Shown: piece by piece, positions 42,966 through 51,315 of the stretch
Layout of the letters: every line of letters starts with the position of its first letter
Numbering within the stretch: position 1 is the stretch's first letter
Origin: Sphingomonas sp.
GTDB lineage: Bacteria; Pseudomonadota; Alphaproteobacteria; Sphingomonadales; Sphingomonadaceae
Assembly (NCBI RefSeq): GCF_023266535.1
Contig: NZ_JAHFPY010000007.1
Location: forward strand, 1-51,315
Direction: 5' to 3'
Length of the DNA stretch: 51,315 bases
Notes under the pieces: generated by a model
The model's database searches: none
Seen by the model: the letters and a program-made list of their open reading frames with translations, nothing else
Told to the model about the DNA's origin: nothing
Program-made: the position numbers and the translations under genes

Positions 42966-44890
42966 GCGATCGCTCCCGCATCGGCATTGATGTCGTTGCG
43001 GCGGAGCGCCTTCAGCACCGTCTCGACGATGTGCGGCGCGTTGAGGCCCGCCTCGTCATATTGCCTGGCCGGCGAATCCTGGTCCTGGAACATGTCGGGC
43101 AGGCGCATCGTGCGCAGCTTCAATCCCGCGTCGATCAGCCCCTCGTCGCTGGCCATCGTCAGGACACGGGCGCCGAGCCCGCCGATCGAGGCCTCTTCGA
43201 CCGTCACCGCCACCTCATGGGTGGTGAGCAGCTTGCGGATCAAATCCTCGTCGAGCGGCTTGGCGAAGCGCAGGTCGGCGACGGTAGTCGACAGGCCCTT
43301 GGCTTCAAGCAGGTCGGCGGCCTTCTCGGCCTCCTCCAACCTGGTGCCGAGCGAGAGGATCGCCACCGTCTTGCCCTCGCGGATGATGCGGCCCTTGCCG
43401 ATCTCCAGGGTCTGCGGCGTCTCCGGCATGACGAGGCCCCGGCCGTTGCCGCGCGGATAGCGGACCGCGATCGGCCCGCTGTCGTGCAGCGCCATGGTGT
43501 GGACCATGTGGGTAAGCTCGACCTCGTCGGCGGCGGCCATCACGACGAAATTGGGCAAGGTGCAGAGATAGGCGAGGTCGAACGCCCCCGCATGGGTGCA
43601 GCCGTCCGCACCGACGAGGCCGGCGCGGTCCATGGCGAAGCGCACCGGCAAATTCTGGATGGCAATGTCGTGGACCACCTGGTCGTAAGCGCGCTGCAGG
43701 AAGGTCGAGTAAATGGCGCAGAACGGCCGGTGCCCCTGCGCGGCCAGACCGCCGGCGAAGGTTACCGCATGCTGTTCGGCGATGCCGACGTCGAACGTCC
43801 GGTCGGGAAATGCCGCCTCGACCTTGTCGAGGCCGGTGCCCGACGGCATTGCCGCGGTGATGGCGACGATCTTCTCGTCGCGGGCCATTTCCGCCTTCAA
43901 TGCCTCGGCAAACACCGCCGTATAGGCCGGCGGACCGCCGCCCGGGCCCTTGTCCTGCTTGCCCGAGACGATGTCGAACTTGACCACGCCATGATACTTG
44001 TCGGCGGCGTTCTCGGCCGGGCCATAGCCTTTGCCCTTCTTGGTCACGGCATGGACCAGGATCGGGCCTTCCTCGGCGTCGCGGACGTTCTCCAGCACCT
44101 CGACCAGTGCCTCGACATCATGGCCGTCGACCGGGCCGACGTAATAGAAGCCCAGTTCCTCGAACAAAGTGCCGCCGGTGATCCAGCCGCGGGTATATTC
44201 CTCGAACTTGCGGGCGGCGCGATGAAGCGGATCCGGCATCGCCCGGGCCAGCTTCTGCGCCAACCGCCGCGGCCCGAGATATTTGCCCGACGAGACCAGC
44301 CGGGCCAGGCTGTTGCGCAAGGACCCGACTGGCGGCGCGATCGACATGTCATTGTCGTTGAGGATGACGATCAGCCGGTTGCCTGCTTCATGGGCGTTGT
44401 TCATTGCCTCATAGGCCATGCCGGCGCTCATCGCCCCGTCGCCGATCACCGCGATGGCGCGGCCTGGCTTGTCGGCCAGCTTGTTGGAAATTGCGAAGCC
44501 CAGCGCGGCGGAGATGCTGGTCGAGCTGTGTGCGGCGCCGAACGGGTCATATTCGCTCTCGGACCGCTTGGTGAAGCCGCTAAGGCCCCCGCCCTGGCGG
44601 ATGGTGCGGATGCGATCGCGGCGGCCGGTTACGATCTTGTGCGGATAGCATTGGTGGCCGACGTCCCAAATCAGCTTGTCGTCAGGCGTATCGAACACAT
44701 AATGGACCGCGACGGTCAGCTCGACCACGCCGAGCCCGGAGCCCAGATGCCCGCCCGACTGCGACACCGCCGAGATCATCTCGGCGCGCAACTCGTCGGC
44801 CAGCTGCGGTAGCTGGCTCTTGTCCAGCTTGCGGATGTCGGCCGGATACTGGACCTGGTCGAGCAGCGGGGTTTCGGGGCGATCGGACAT
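42962..44890 (-). CDS. dxs: 1-deoxy-D-xylulose-5-phosphate synthase
   Basis: A 642-residue thiamine-diphosphate enzyme; first step of the MEP isoprenoid pathway. [35 protein letters not shown] with the metal-binding ND in [39 protein letters not shown] (catalytic Glu) and [15 protein letters not shown] are all family motifs. The start at 44890 (MSDRPETP) is preferred to an upstream Met with an arginine-rich leader. It feeds carotenoid and quinone synthesis. Confidence 0.97.
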   Translation of the reverse strand: MSDRPETPLLDQVQYPADIRKLDKSQLPQLADELRAEMISAVSQSGGHLGSGLGVVELTVAVHYVFDTPDDKLIWDVGHQCYPHKIVTGRRDRIRTIRQGGGLSGFTKRSESEYDPFGAAHSSTSISAALGFAISNKLADKPGRAIAVIGDGAMSAGMAYEAMNNAHEAGNRLIVILNDNDMSIAPPVGSLRNSLARLVSSGKYLGPRRLAQKLARAMPDPLHRAARKFEEYTRGWITGGTLFEELGFYYVGPVDGHDVEALVEVLENVRDAEEGPILVHAVTKKGKGYGPAENAADKYHGVVKFDIVSGKQDKGPGGGPPAYTAVFAEALKAEMARDEKIVAITAAMPSGTGLDKVEAAFPDRTFDVGIAEQHAVTFAGGLAAQGHRPFCAIYSTFLQRAYDQVVHDIAIQNLPVRFAMDRAGLVGADGCTHAGAFDLAYLCTLPNFVVMAAADEVELTHMVHTMALHDSGPIAVRYPRGNGRGLVMPETPQTLEIGKGRIIREGKTVAILSLGTRLEEAEKAADLLEAKGLSTTVADLRFAKPLDEDLIRKLLTTHEVAVTVEEASIGGLGARVLTMASDEGLIDAGLKLRTMRLPDMFQDQDSPARQYDEAGLNAPHIVETVLKALRRNDINADAGAIA

Positions 44891-44953
44891 TGGGGCGCAT
44901 CTATCCCGTTGAACGCGGCCTGTCACCAATCTGCCTTCGATTTCGGCAATTGA

Positions 44954-45946
44954 TCAAGTAAGTCGCGCGCCGCACAGATCATCGATCGCGCGGCATGCGG
45001 CGTCGAACCGTTCGTCCCAGTCGCCCCAGATTTCAACCCTCTTGGCACGGGCGACAGTCAGCACTTCGCGCGCAACGCGGTCGAACCGGGCCCGTTCGCC
45101 CGGCTCGCCATAGACCCGGGTGCCGTCATCGACGAACGGCGCGTCGGTGCCGAGGATTAGGTAGAGGTCCGCCTGCCGGTGGCAGATCAGCTGGTCGGGC
45201 GCATAGCCGATCATCATCTGCGACCATGCGGCGGTCATCAATGCATCGGTATCGGCGATCAGCAGCCGGTTGCACCATGGCCTGGCTGCTTCGATCATCG
45301 CTTGCTGGGACTGGCCGATCAGCAGCAAATCCTGCTCGCGGCAATCGGTGCCATAGGTCTCGCAATGGATCCGGCCATATTCAGGCACCAGCACGGTCGA
45401 ATAATGCGCCGCCAGCCGCTCGGCGAGCATCGATTTGCCGACGCTTTCGACCCCGTGGAGGCAGATGGTGAAGGCATAATGGTCGCGAACCGGCGCCGGC
45501 AGGAAGTCCCAATAGCGCCATGGCTGTTCGCGAATGGCGGTGGCGGTCAAACCGCCGATGGCAGCCTGGTCGGCCTGGAGAATGCGGGCGCCAAGCGGGA
45601 CGAACAGGCCGCCGACCTGGCGCGCCAGCTCGTTGCCATAGCTTTCGCCGGCGAACAGAAAATCGATCGGCTCCGGATGGGCGCGCCGCACGATCCGCCG
45701 CCAGATCGGCCAGAAATGCGGATTTTCCTCTGGAGTCTGCGGCGCCGGCGCCCCGTGCCAGCGAACCCGGCAGTCGGGGAACAGCGATTCCATCCATTTG
45801 ACGCGCTGCTCGCCTTGGATCGGATCGTCGGGTAGCGAGCAGACCAGGATCGTCAGCTCGTCGACCAGCCGCCGGCCGGCCTCGATCAGCGAGATGTGTC
45901 CGGCATGCGGCGGCAGGAATTTGCCGAGGATGAATCCGCGCTTCAC
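44954..45946 (-). CDS. nadR: Bifunctional NMN adenylyltransferase/ribosylnicotinamide kinase
   Basis: A 330-residue protein. The N-terminal nucleotidyltransferase has GKFLPPHAGHISLIEAGRR (the GxFxPxHxGH motif), and a P-loop kinase follows with CLHGVESVGKSMLAERLA. Together they phosphorylate imported nicotinamide riboside and adenylate it to NAD. No N-terminal HTH repressor domain is present, unlike E. coli NadR. The GTG start overlaps the pnuC stop (GTGA), so transporter and enzyme are coupled. Confidence 0.93.
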   Translation of the reverse strand: MKRGFILGKFLPPHAGHISLIEAGRRLVDELTILVCSLPDDPIQGEQRVKWMESLFPDCRVRWHGAPAPQTPEENPHFWPIWRRIVRRAHPEPIDFLFAGESYGNELARQVGGLFVPLGARILQADQAAIGGLTATAIREQPWRYWDFLPAPVRDHYAFTICLHGVESVGKSMLAERLAAHYSTVLVPEYGRIHCETYGTDCREQDLLLIGQSQQAMIEAARPWCNRLLIADTDALMTAAWSQMMIGYAPDQLICHRQADLYLILGTDAPFVDDGTRVYGEPGERARFDRVAREVLTVARAKRVEIWGDWDERFDAACRAIDDLCGARLT

Positions 45947-46503
45947 GCCGTCACCGCCTTCTTGCGCCATTCGTTGAGCCCGATCACCGCCAGCACGAAG
46001 AACAAAGCATAGAGTCCCGACGTCACCGTCAGGCCGCGCCAGGCGAACAGCCCGATGGCGAGCGCGTCGACGGTGACCCACAGCACCCAGCTTTCGACCT
46101 TGCGCAGCGACTGCAATATTTGCGCCGACACGCTAAGTCCGGCGATGGTGGCGTCGGCCATCGGCGCCGCCGCGTCGGTAAGGCGGGCCATGCCCGATCC
46201 CCAGATGAGGATGGCGGCGATCGTGCCGGCGGCCCATTTGATCCTCGCCCCGCGATCGAGCCACTCCACGGCCACGCCATGGTCGACCTGGGCGGCGCGC
46301 AGCCAGGCCCACCAGCCGTAAAGCTGGATCAGCAGGAAGAAGATTTGGAGGAGCGAGTCGGAATAGAGCTTCGAATGCCAGAACACGAAGAAATAGAGCG
46401 CCACCATGACGATGCCGAACGGGTAGTTCCACACCGACCGGCGCACGACCAGCAGGACGTTGATGACGCCTAGCAGCGCCGCTGCGACTTCGATGCCCCC
46501 CAT
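45943..46503 (-). CDS. pnuC: Nicotinamide riboside transporter
   Basis: A 186-residue membrane protein with seven or so hydrophobic segments. VINVLLVVRRSVWNYPFGIVMVALYFFVFW and LLIQLYGWWAWL contain the PnuC WNW/ILYxxxxxW-like features. It brings in nicotinamide riboside, which is trapped by the NadR kinase encoded next. The gene starts 15 bp after zur. Confidence 0.95.
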   Translation of the reverse strand: MGGIEVAAALLGVINVLLVVRRSVWNYPFGIVMVALYFFVFWHSKLYSDSLLQIFFLLIQLYGWWAWLRAAQVDHGVAVEWLDRGARIKWAAGTIAAILIWGSGMARLTDAAAPMADATIAGLSVSAQILQSLRKVESWVLWVTVDALAIGLFAWRGLTVTSGLYALFFVLAVIGLNEWRKKAVTA

Positions 46504-46518
46504 CCGAAGTTTGAGCGT

Positions 46519-46977
46519 CTAGCTGCAGTCTTCGCAGCGACCGCGGACTTCGATCACCGGCCGGACTTCGGCGAAACCGGCATGCTCGGCGGCTTGCCGG
46601 ACACCCTCGGACAGCCTGTCGTCGTCGATATGGGTCGCCTGCCCGCAGCTGTCGCAGATCAGGAAGATGCAGTCGTGCAGGCACCCGGGGTGCTGGTTGG
46701 CGACATAGGCGTTGGCGCTCTCCACCCGGCGGGCGAGGTTGGTGCCGACGAACAGGTCGAGGATGCGGTAAACACTGTTGGCCGCGACCCGCTTGCCGCG
46801 CGACTGCGAGACCGCTTCGGCGATGTCATAGGCCGATGCCGGCCGCTCGAAACCGGCAAGGGCGTCGAACACCGACGCGCGCATGTCGGTCCACTGCTCG
46901 CCGCGCTCGACCATCCGCCGCGCGGCGGCATCGTGCAGCGAAGGCCCTTCGTGAAGCTGGTGGGTATGTCCGGTCAT
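46519..46977 (-). CDS. zur: Fur-family regulator, probably Zur
   Basis: A 152-residue Fur-like protein. An N-terminal winged helix (YDIAEAVSQSRGKRVAANSVYRILDLFVG) is followed by the metal-dimerisation domain with CLHDCIFLICDSCG and a terminal CEDC, i.e. a structural zinc site. The start at MTGHTHQLH has a His-rich opening. Closest in style to Zur rather than Fur, and the adjacent merC gene supports metal control. Candidate target site lies in front of merC. Confidence 0.85.
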   Translation of the reverse strand: MTGHTHQLHEGPSLHDAAARRMVERGEQWTDMRASVFDALAGFERPASAYDIAEAVSQSRGKRVAANSVYRILDLFVGTNLARRVESANAYVANQHPGCLHDCIFLICDSCGQATHIDDDRLSEGVRQAAEHAGFAEVRPVIEVRGRCEDCS

Positions 46978-47023
46978 GGCGGGAAGATAGGACTCGCGGC
47001 CACTTGCCGCAAGCAAAGTTGAC

Positions 47024-47392
47024 CTATTCCGCAGCGATGAAATTGAGCCGGTGGCCAAGGGCCAAAATGCCGACGCCGAGCACCGTGTAGATCGCCTCAG
47101 TCCCGTCGTGCGGCATCGTCAATGCGCCGGCCATCACGCCGAGGCCAAGGCCGCCAACCGCGCTGGGCATCGAATAGCCATGCTCGAGGATGCCCCGGCC
47201 GAGCGCGATCGCTCCCATGATCATCGCCAGGCCGAGGCCGACCTCGTGAATGATCGGCGCGCCGAGAATGCCGCCTGCCGCCGACACCAACGCCAGCATG
47301 ACCGACGTCGCCAGGCAGTGCACAAGGCACAGCCCGCTGAGGCCGATGGCGTAGCGGTCTAGTCGGTTCGAGGGAATCGCGAGCAGCGACAT
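47024..47392 (-). CDS. MerC-domain membrane protein
   Basis: A 122-residue protein with four hydrophobic helices. The first helix ends in the Cys pair CLVHC, typical of MerC. MerC carries metal ions such as Hg or Zn across the inner membrane. No other mer genes are nearby and a Zur-type regulator is adjacent, so a zinc-related role is plausible but inferred. The start at MSLLAIP is chosen since it gives a normal first helix. Confidence 0.82.
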   Translation of the reverse strand: MSLLAIPSNRLDRYAIGLSGLCLVHCLATSVMLALVSAAGGILGAPIIHEVGLGLAMIMGAIALGRGILEHGYSMPSAVGGLGLGVMAGALTMPHDGTEAIYTVLGVGILALGHRLNFIAAE

Positions 47393-47397
47393 GGCGC

Positions 47398-47434
47398 GTG
47401 ATATAACGTCGCCTTCTCGACGTGACAATATCAC
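47398..47434. promoter_or_regulatory. Inverted repeat between merC and ctaA (candidate Zur box)
   Basis: GTGATATAACGTC (47398-47410) and GACGTGACAATATCAC (47419-47434) form an interrupted inverted repeat; the outer arms GTGATAT/ATATCAC are exact. It starts 6 bp upstream of merC and lies 60 bp before ctaA, where a repressor of merC would bind. Confidence 0.5.
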
Positions 47435-47494
47435 ATCTCCGATTCTTCGAAATTATTGGCAAGCTGTTGTGATCCGGCCATATCGCGCCGCCAT

Positions 47495-48547
47495 ATGGAC
47501 TCGGCCCTCGCTCAACCCGCTTCGGTTTTCACCCCCACCTACAGGCCGCTCGCCATTGCCTATTGGCTACTGGCAGTCGCCGGCATGGTGTTCCTGATGG
47601 TGGTGGTCGGCGGCATCACCCGGCTGACCGAGAGCGGCCTTTCAATTACCGAATGGAACCCGGTCAGCGGCGCCATTCCCCCGCTGTCCCATGAGCAATG
47701 GCAGCATGCCTTCGACCTGTACAAGCAGACACCGGAGTATCGCGAGATCAACGGCCCGGCGGGCATGGACCTCGCCCAGTACAAGTTCATCTTCTTCTGG
47801 GAATGGGTGCACCGGCTGATCGGCCGGCTGATCGGCCTGGTGTTCGCCCTGCCGCTGCTGTGGTTCGCGGTGAGGCGGGCGATCCCCAAGGGTTACGGCT
47901 GGAAGCTGGTGGCGCTGCTGCTGCTTGGCGGCAGCCAGGGCCTGCTTGGCTGGTACATGGTCATGTCGGGGCTCGTCGACCGGACCGACGTCAGCCATTT
48001 CCGCCTGTCGGCGCACTTGCTGCTGGCGCTGTTCATCATGGCCGCGCTGATATGGACCGCGCTCGACCTGCGCCACCTGGCCAAAACCGGTGAGAACCGC
48101 CCTGCCCGCCTCACCCGGCCTGCGCTGGTCACCGGCGCAATCCTGTTCGTTCAGCTGCTGCTTGGTGCCTGGGTCGCGGGGCTCAACGCCGGCTATGTCG
48201 CCAGCGACTGGCCGCTGATGCAGGGCAAGCTGGTCCCCGACGGCATCGACTGGGCGTTGGGCGCCGGCTGGGCCTTCACCCACGACCCCTATCTGCTTCA
48301 CTTCCTTCACCGCTGGTGGGCCTGGGTGGTGGTCGCCGCGCTGGTGGTCTTCGCTCGCAAGGTCAAAGCGCTCGACCGGCCAGCCGCCAGGGCAATCCAC
48401 ATCGCTTTCGGCACCCAGATCCTGCTTGGCATCGCCACCGTGATGAGCGGCATGACCATCGTCCTCGCCGTATGCCACCAGGCGGTCGGAGCGCTGGTCG
48501 TCGCCTCGGTCACCTGGGGCGCCAATTCATTCGGACGCCGCGCATGA
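47495..48547 (+). CDS. ctaA: Heme A synthase
   Basis: A 350-residue membrane protein of the COX15/CtaA type. Heme-ligand His residues occur in EWVHRLIGR, RLSAHLLLAL, HFLHRWWAW and VCHQAVGAL. GGITRLTESGLSITEWNPVSGAIPPLS is the diagnostic first loop. It oxidises heme O to heme A for cytochrome aa3 oxidase, implying that a second terminal oxidase exists outside this window besides the bo3 oxidase. The ATG at 47495 is preferred over an upstream in-frame start. Confidence 0.95.
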   Translation: MDSALAQPASVFTPTYRPLAIAYWLLAVAGMVFLMVVVGGITRLTESGLSITEWNPVSGAIPPLSHEQWQHAFDLYKQTPEYREINGPAGMDLAQYKFIFFWEWVHRLIGRLIGLVFALPLLWFAVRRAIPKGYGWKLVALLLLGGSQGLLGWYMVMSGLVDRTDVSHFRLSAHLLLALFIMAALIWTALDLRHLAKTGENRPARLTRPALVTGAILFVQLLLGAWVAGLNAGYVASDWPLMQGKLVPDGIDWALGAGWAFTHDPYLLHFLHRWWAWVVVAALVVFARKVKALDRPAARAIHIAFGTQILLGIATVMSGMTIVLAVCHQAVGALVVASVTWGANSFGRRA

Positions 48548-48858
48548 GCGTCGTCACCGTCTACGCCGTCTTCGCCGACCCGGCCGAGGCCCAGCGCATC
48601 GGCATGACCATCGTCGAAGAGCGGCTTGCCGCCTGCGTCAATATCCTCGGCCTTTGCCGCTCGATCTACCGCTGGGAAGGCGCGATCGAGACCGCGAGCG
48701 AGACCCCGGCCCTGTTCAAGACCACCCTCGACCAGGCCGATGCGCTGATCGCCCGGGTGACCGAACTGCACAGCTACTCGGTCCCGTCGATCGTCGTCTG
48801 GCCGATCGAGCGCCTGCCGGCCGACTTTGGAGACTGGGTAGAAGGGAATGTGGGATGA
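48544..48858 (+). CDS. cutA: CutA divalent-cation tolerance protein
   Basis: A 104-residue trimeric ferredoxin-like fold protein. AQRIGMTIVEERLAACVNIL, YRWEGAIETASETPALFKTT and ELHSYSVPSIVVWPI follow the CutA pattern. It is associated with divalent-metal tolerance. Its ATG overlaps the ctaA stop as ATGA. Confidence 0.94.
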   Translation: MSVVTVYAVFADPAEAQRIGMTIVEERLAACVNILGLCRSIYRWEGAIETASETPALFKTTLDQADALIARVTELHSYSVPSIVVWPIERLPADFGDWVEGNVG

Positions 48859-49253
48859 AGCCACGGGCTTTAGCGATAACTGTTTTGGTCACCTTGGCCG
48901 CACTGCTAGGTTGCGACCGGAATAGCGATCCGCAACGCACTCAAGTCGAGTGTGAGATGCTCGGGCAGCAACTCAATGACCAGCCGCTTGAAGGCATCAT
49001 TTTTGGAGAAATTGGCACCAAAATCCGGACTAAAACGTGCCCGGGGATAGACATGGGCCTGGCCTCGTTAAGCGAGCTGCCGGAGGATTTAGCGAATCTA
49101 GCCAAGAGGTCGGCCGACGTCATGGAACCGGTAGGCTTCAAAGCTGTGAGCAGCGGATTCATTGTTCGGAACGGCAGCAAGTACACATTTATCGCGATGC
49201 ACATTTATGACGTCCAAGAGCGATCAATTAACCAACCAGGAGCTGCCCGGTAA
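48855..49253 (+). CDS. Hypothetical lipoprotein
   Basis: A 132-residue protein with lipobox LLGC (Cys about 19). The mature part is small and polar, with further Cys in VECEMLGQQL and TCPGIDMG, and a hydrophobic-aromatic end KYTFIAMHIYDV. No recognised family. The ATG overlaps the cutA stop, so it is cotranscribed with ctaA-cutA. Its base composition is less GC-rich than neighbouring genes by eye, a possible sign of recent acquisition. Confidence 0.72.
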   Translation: MKPRALAITVLVTLAALLGCDRNSDPQRTQVECEMLGQQLNDQPLEGIIFGEIGTKIRTKTCPGIDMGLASLSELPEDLANLAKRSADVMEPVGFKAVSSGFIVRNGSKYTFIAMHIYDVQERSINQPGAAR

Positions 49254-49285
49254 TATTTTACCCGTCGAGAAGCGCCCGCTTTTGC

Positions 49286-49314
49286 TTGACTTTTTGCCCC
49301 GCCATCGCGATTAG
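49286..49314 (+). promoter_or_regulatory. Promoter of rplM-rpsI
   Basis: TTGACT (49286-49291) and GATTAG (49309-49314) are spaced by 17 bp. A start near 49321 would leave an untranslated leader of about 54 nt before rplM. Confidence 0.6.
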
Positions 49315-49374
49315 CGCGCTCACAAGCGCTGCCCTTGGGTGGCGTTTTCCTGTTTCAAAGAAGAGGTCCAGCCC

Positions 49375-49854
49375 ATGAAGGCGCTGATGAAGACCACCAA
49401 GTCGGCCAAGCCGCATGAGGTGGAGAAGAAGTGGCATCTGATCGATGCCGAAAATCTGGTGGTCGGCCGCGTCGCGACGATCATCGCCAACATCCTGCGC
49501 GGCAAGCACAAGGCGAGCTTCACTCCGCATGTCGATTGCGGCGACCATGTCGTCGTCATCAATGCCGACAAGGTGCGCTTCACCGGCCGCAAGCTGCAGA
49601 ACAAGATCTACTACAAGCACACCGGCTATGCCGGCGGCATCAAGGAAGTGACCGCGGGCAAGCTGCTCGAAGGCCGCTTCCCCGAGCGCGTGCTGGAAAA
49701 GGCCGTGGAGCGCATGATCCCGCGTGGTCCGCTCGGCCGCGACCAGATGCGCGCCCTGCACCTCTACAACGGCACCGAGCATCCGCACGGCGGCCAGAAC
49801 CCCGAACTGCTCGACGTCGCGTCGATGAACCGCAAGAACAAGGTGGGCGCATAA
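49375..49854 (+). CDS. rplM: 50S ribosomal protein L13
   Basis: A 159-residue protein with [35 protein letters not shown] and the conserved MIPRGPLGR and [16 protein letters not shown]. The start at 49375 (MKALMKTTK) has GAGG about 8 nt upstream. It is followed after one base by rpsI, the standard rplM-rpsI pair. Confidence 0.97.
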   Translation: MKALMKTTKSAKPHEVEKKWHLIDAENLVVGRVATIIANILRGKHKASFTPHVDCGDHVVVINADKVRFTGRKLQNKIYYKHTGYAGGIKEVTAGKLLEGRFPERVLEKAVERMIPRGPLGRDQMRALHLYNGTEHPHGGQNPELLDVASMNRKNKVGA

Positions 49855-49855
49855 C

Positions 49856-50431
49856 ATGGCTGGCAAGAAGTCCCTTTCCGACCTCGGCGCGCTGACCGGT
49901 CAGGAGCCCGAGGCTCCGGCAGTCGCCGAAACCCCGGCGGCCGAAACCGCTGCTGTCGAAACCGCTGATGTCGAAGTCGTCGAGGCTCCGGCTCCGGTCG
50001 TGACCCAGGTCGAGACGCCGCTGCGCGAGCAGCAGCTCGACAAATACGGCCGCGCTTATGCGACCGGCCGCCGCAAGGACGCCGTTGCACGCGTCTGGCT
50101 GAAGCCGGGCTCGGGCAAGATCGAAATCAATGGCCGCGATCAGTCGATCTATTTCGCTCGTCCGACCCTGCGCCTGGTCATCAACCAGCCGTTCGGCGTG
50201 ACCGATCGGGTCGGCCAGTATGACGTGGTAGCCACCGTCAAGGGCGGCGGCCTGTCGGGCCAGGCCGGCGCGGTCAAGCACGGCATTGCCCAGGCGCTGT
50301 CGCGCTACGAGCCGGCGCTCCGCACCGCGGTCAAGCGCGAAGGCTTCCTGACCCGCGACAGCCGCGTGGTCGAGCGCAAGAAGTACGGCCGGGCCAAGGC
50401 GCGTAGGTCGTTCCAGTTCTCGAAGCGCTAA
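49856..50431 (+). CDS. rpsI: 30S ribosomal protein S9 with N-terminal extension
   Basis: A 191-residue protein. Residues about 62-191 are normal S9: [66 protein letters not shown] with the tRNA-contacting SKR end. The first 60 residues are an acidic Ala/Glu/Val/Pro-rich extension absent from E. coli S9 but common among sphingomonads. Followed by a strong terminator. Confidence 0.97.
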   Translation: MAGKKSLSDLGALTGQEPEAPAVAETPAAETAAVETADVEVVEAPAPVVTQVETPLREQQLDKYGRAYATGRRKDAVARVWLKPGSGKIEINGRDQSIYFARPTLRLVINQPFGVTDRVGQYDVVATVKGGGLSGQAGAVKHGIAQALSRYEPALRTAVKREGFLTRDSRVVERKKYGRAKARRSFQFSKR

Positions 50432-50455
50432 TTCGCGAGTTTTAGCCTGTAGGAA

Positions 50456-50482
50456 GGGCGGCCCGTTTGGGCCGCCCTTTTT
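50456..50482 (+). terminator. Intrinsic terminator of rplM-rpsI
   Basis: GGGCGGCCC-GTTT-GGGCCGCCC is a perfect 9-bp stem with a 4-nt loop, followed by five T on the plus strand. It also ends 10 bp from the convergent pepF stop. Confidence 0.9.
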
Positions 50483-50492
50483 GCTTCCGGGC

Positions 50493-51315
50493 CTAGGCCA
50501 GCAGCTTCTCCGCCTGGTCGAGGACCTTGGTAAAGCTGTCGACGATCAGGCGGTAAGGCTCGGGCGTCGCCATATCGAGCCCGCCCTGCTTGAGCAGCTC
50601 ATAGCCGTAATCCGACCCGCCGGCGCGCAGCACGGCTAGATAGCGGTCCCGATCCGCCGGAGTGCCGTGCATCACCTTCTGGGCGAAGTAATTGGCCGCG
50701 GTGATCGAGGTCGCATATTGGTAGACGTAGAAGCCGAAGAAGAAGTGCTGGATGTAGGCCCATTCGGCGCCATAATTGGTCTCGATCATCAATTTCGGAC
50801 CATGGTAGCGCTTCAACAGGTCGAGATAGAGAGCGCTCATCTTCTCGCCTGACAGCCCCTCGCCGCGATCGGCGATATCGTGGATCGCGACCTGGAATTC
50901 GCCGAACATCGCCTGGCGGAAGAAGGTGCCGCGATAATTCTCCATGATCTGGCCGAGGTAGAAGAGCTTTTCCTCCTTTGTCTTCGCCCGCTCGACCATC
51001 ATGTTGGCCAGCAACAGCTCATGCGCCGTCGACGCCACTTCGGCGGTGAAGGTCGGATAGAAGGCCAGGTCGAACGGTTGGGCGGCGTTGGCCAGCAGCG
51101 TATGCATCGCATGGCCCCACTCATGCGCATAAGTGGTGAGGCCGTCATATTTGTCGCTGAGGTTTAGCAGCAGATAGGGATGCACGTCAAAGGCGCCCGG
51201 CTGCATGTAAGCGCCCGAGGCTTTGCCCTGGCGCGGGAACGGATCCATCCAGCGGGCGCCGCTGGCCTTGCTGAATTGCGCTGCATAATCGGGGCCCAGC
51301 GGCTTCACCGCGTCG
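50493..51315 (-). CDS. pepF: M3-family oligoendopeptidase (PepF-like), C-terminal part
   Basis: The frame runs off the right edge; about 273 C-terminal residues are visible. YAHEWGHAMHTLL holds the HExxH zinc site. The downstream third ligand is in FTAEVASTAHELLLA. GAEWAYIQHFFFGFYVYQYATS and the Gly-rich LRAGGSDYGYELLKQGG are PepF/M3B landmarks for substrate binding. It cleaves short peptides in the cytoplasm. The N-terminal part and start are outside the window. Confidence 0.93.
   Translation of the reverse strand, partial: DAVKPLGPDYAAQFSKASGARWMDPFPRQGKASGAYMQPGAFDVHPYLLLNLSDKYDGLTTYAHEWGHAMHTLLANAAQPFDLAFYPTFTAEVASTAHELLLANMMVERAKTKEEKLFYLGQIMENYRGTFFRQAMFGEFQVAIHDIADRGEGLSGEKMSALYLDLLKRYHGPKLMIETNYGAEWAYIQHFFFGFYVYQYATSITAANYFAQKVMHGTPADRDRYLAVLRAGGSDYGYELLKQGGLDMATPEPYRLIVDSFTKVLDQAEKLLA

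Noticed and set aside
1..51315. CRISPR arrays, complete insertion sequences, prophage structural genes, rRNA
   Set aside because: I looked for regularly spaced repeats, transposases, capsid/tail proteins and rRNA motifs and saw none in the window.

Overview
The window looks like chromosomal DNA of a GC-rich alphaproteobacterium of the order Sphingomonadales (Sphingomonas/Sphingomicrobium-like). I infer this from protein style rather than a database search: ribosomal protein S9 has a long Ala/Glu-rich N-terminal extension, a POT peptide transporter sits with paired amidohydrolases, a zur-merC pair is present, spore-coat-U chaperone-usher genes are present, and there are G/C-rich palindromic intergenic repeats. 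Genes are packed tightly, with many 4-bp stop/start overlaps.

Left core, 1-23.7 kb. This part holds the 5' end of rnhB, a thiD gene fused to a glyoxalase-like (VOC) domain, glmM, and an operon of a peptide transporter, two amidohydrolases and an NnrU-like membrane protein. Next come a nitroreductase with a GntR repressor, an acyl-CoA dehydrogenase, tsaC, a secreted protein, msrA, and a c-di-GMP group (double PilZ, response regulator, EAL phosphodiesterase). A three-gene catabolic operon follows (AMACR-like racemase, aminotransferase, ALDH7-type dehydrogenase), then ybaK and the complete cyoABCD quinol oxidase operon.

Genomic island, about 23.8-35.8 kb. A complete tRNA-Gln(UUG) lies at 35732-35806 on the minus strand. 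Its last 45 bases are repeated exactly at 23804-23848, and a C-terminal tyrosine-integrase remnant sits beside the intact tRNA. This is the usual signature of an element integrated into the 3' end of a tRNA gene. A third, shorter copy of the tRNA end (23714-23740) suggests an earlier event at the same site. The island carries a solitary ribbon-helix-helix protein, a RadC-like protein without its metal-binding motif, a compact chaperone-usher pilus cluster (two spore-coat-U subunits, usher, chaperone, and two small secreted-protein candidates), a membrane MASE1-PAS-GGDEF diguanylate cyclase divergent from a PilZ protein, a putative small RNA with an intrinsic terminator, a MarR-type regulator with repeated upstream sites, and a decayed gene-poor stretch. 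The cargo reads as a surface-adhesion module with its own c-di-GMP synthesis and sensing.

Right core, 35.8-51.3 kb. A membrane PAS-GGDEF-EAL protein borders the island. Then a long minus-strand run leads from zur through pnuC-nadR (NAD salvage), dxs (isoprenoids), a small membrane protein, dgkA, tlyA, tspO, ubiK, ybjN and proC to ilvE. Two genes in this run appear to use CTG starts inside CTGA overlaps. Divergent from zur-merC is ctaA-cutA-lipoprotein, then the rplM-rpsI ribosomal operon with a clear promoter and terminator, and finally the 3' part of a pepF-type oligoendopeptidase that runs off the window.
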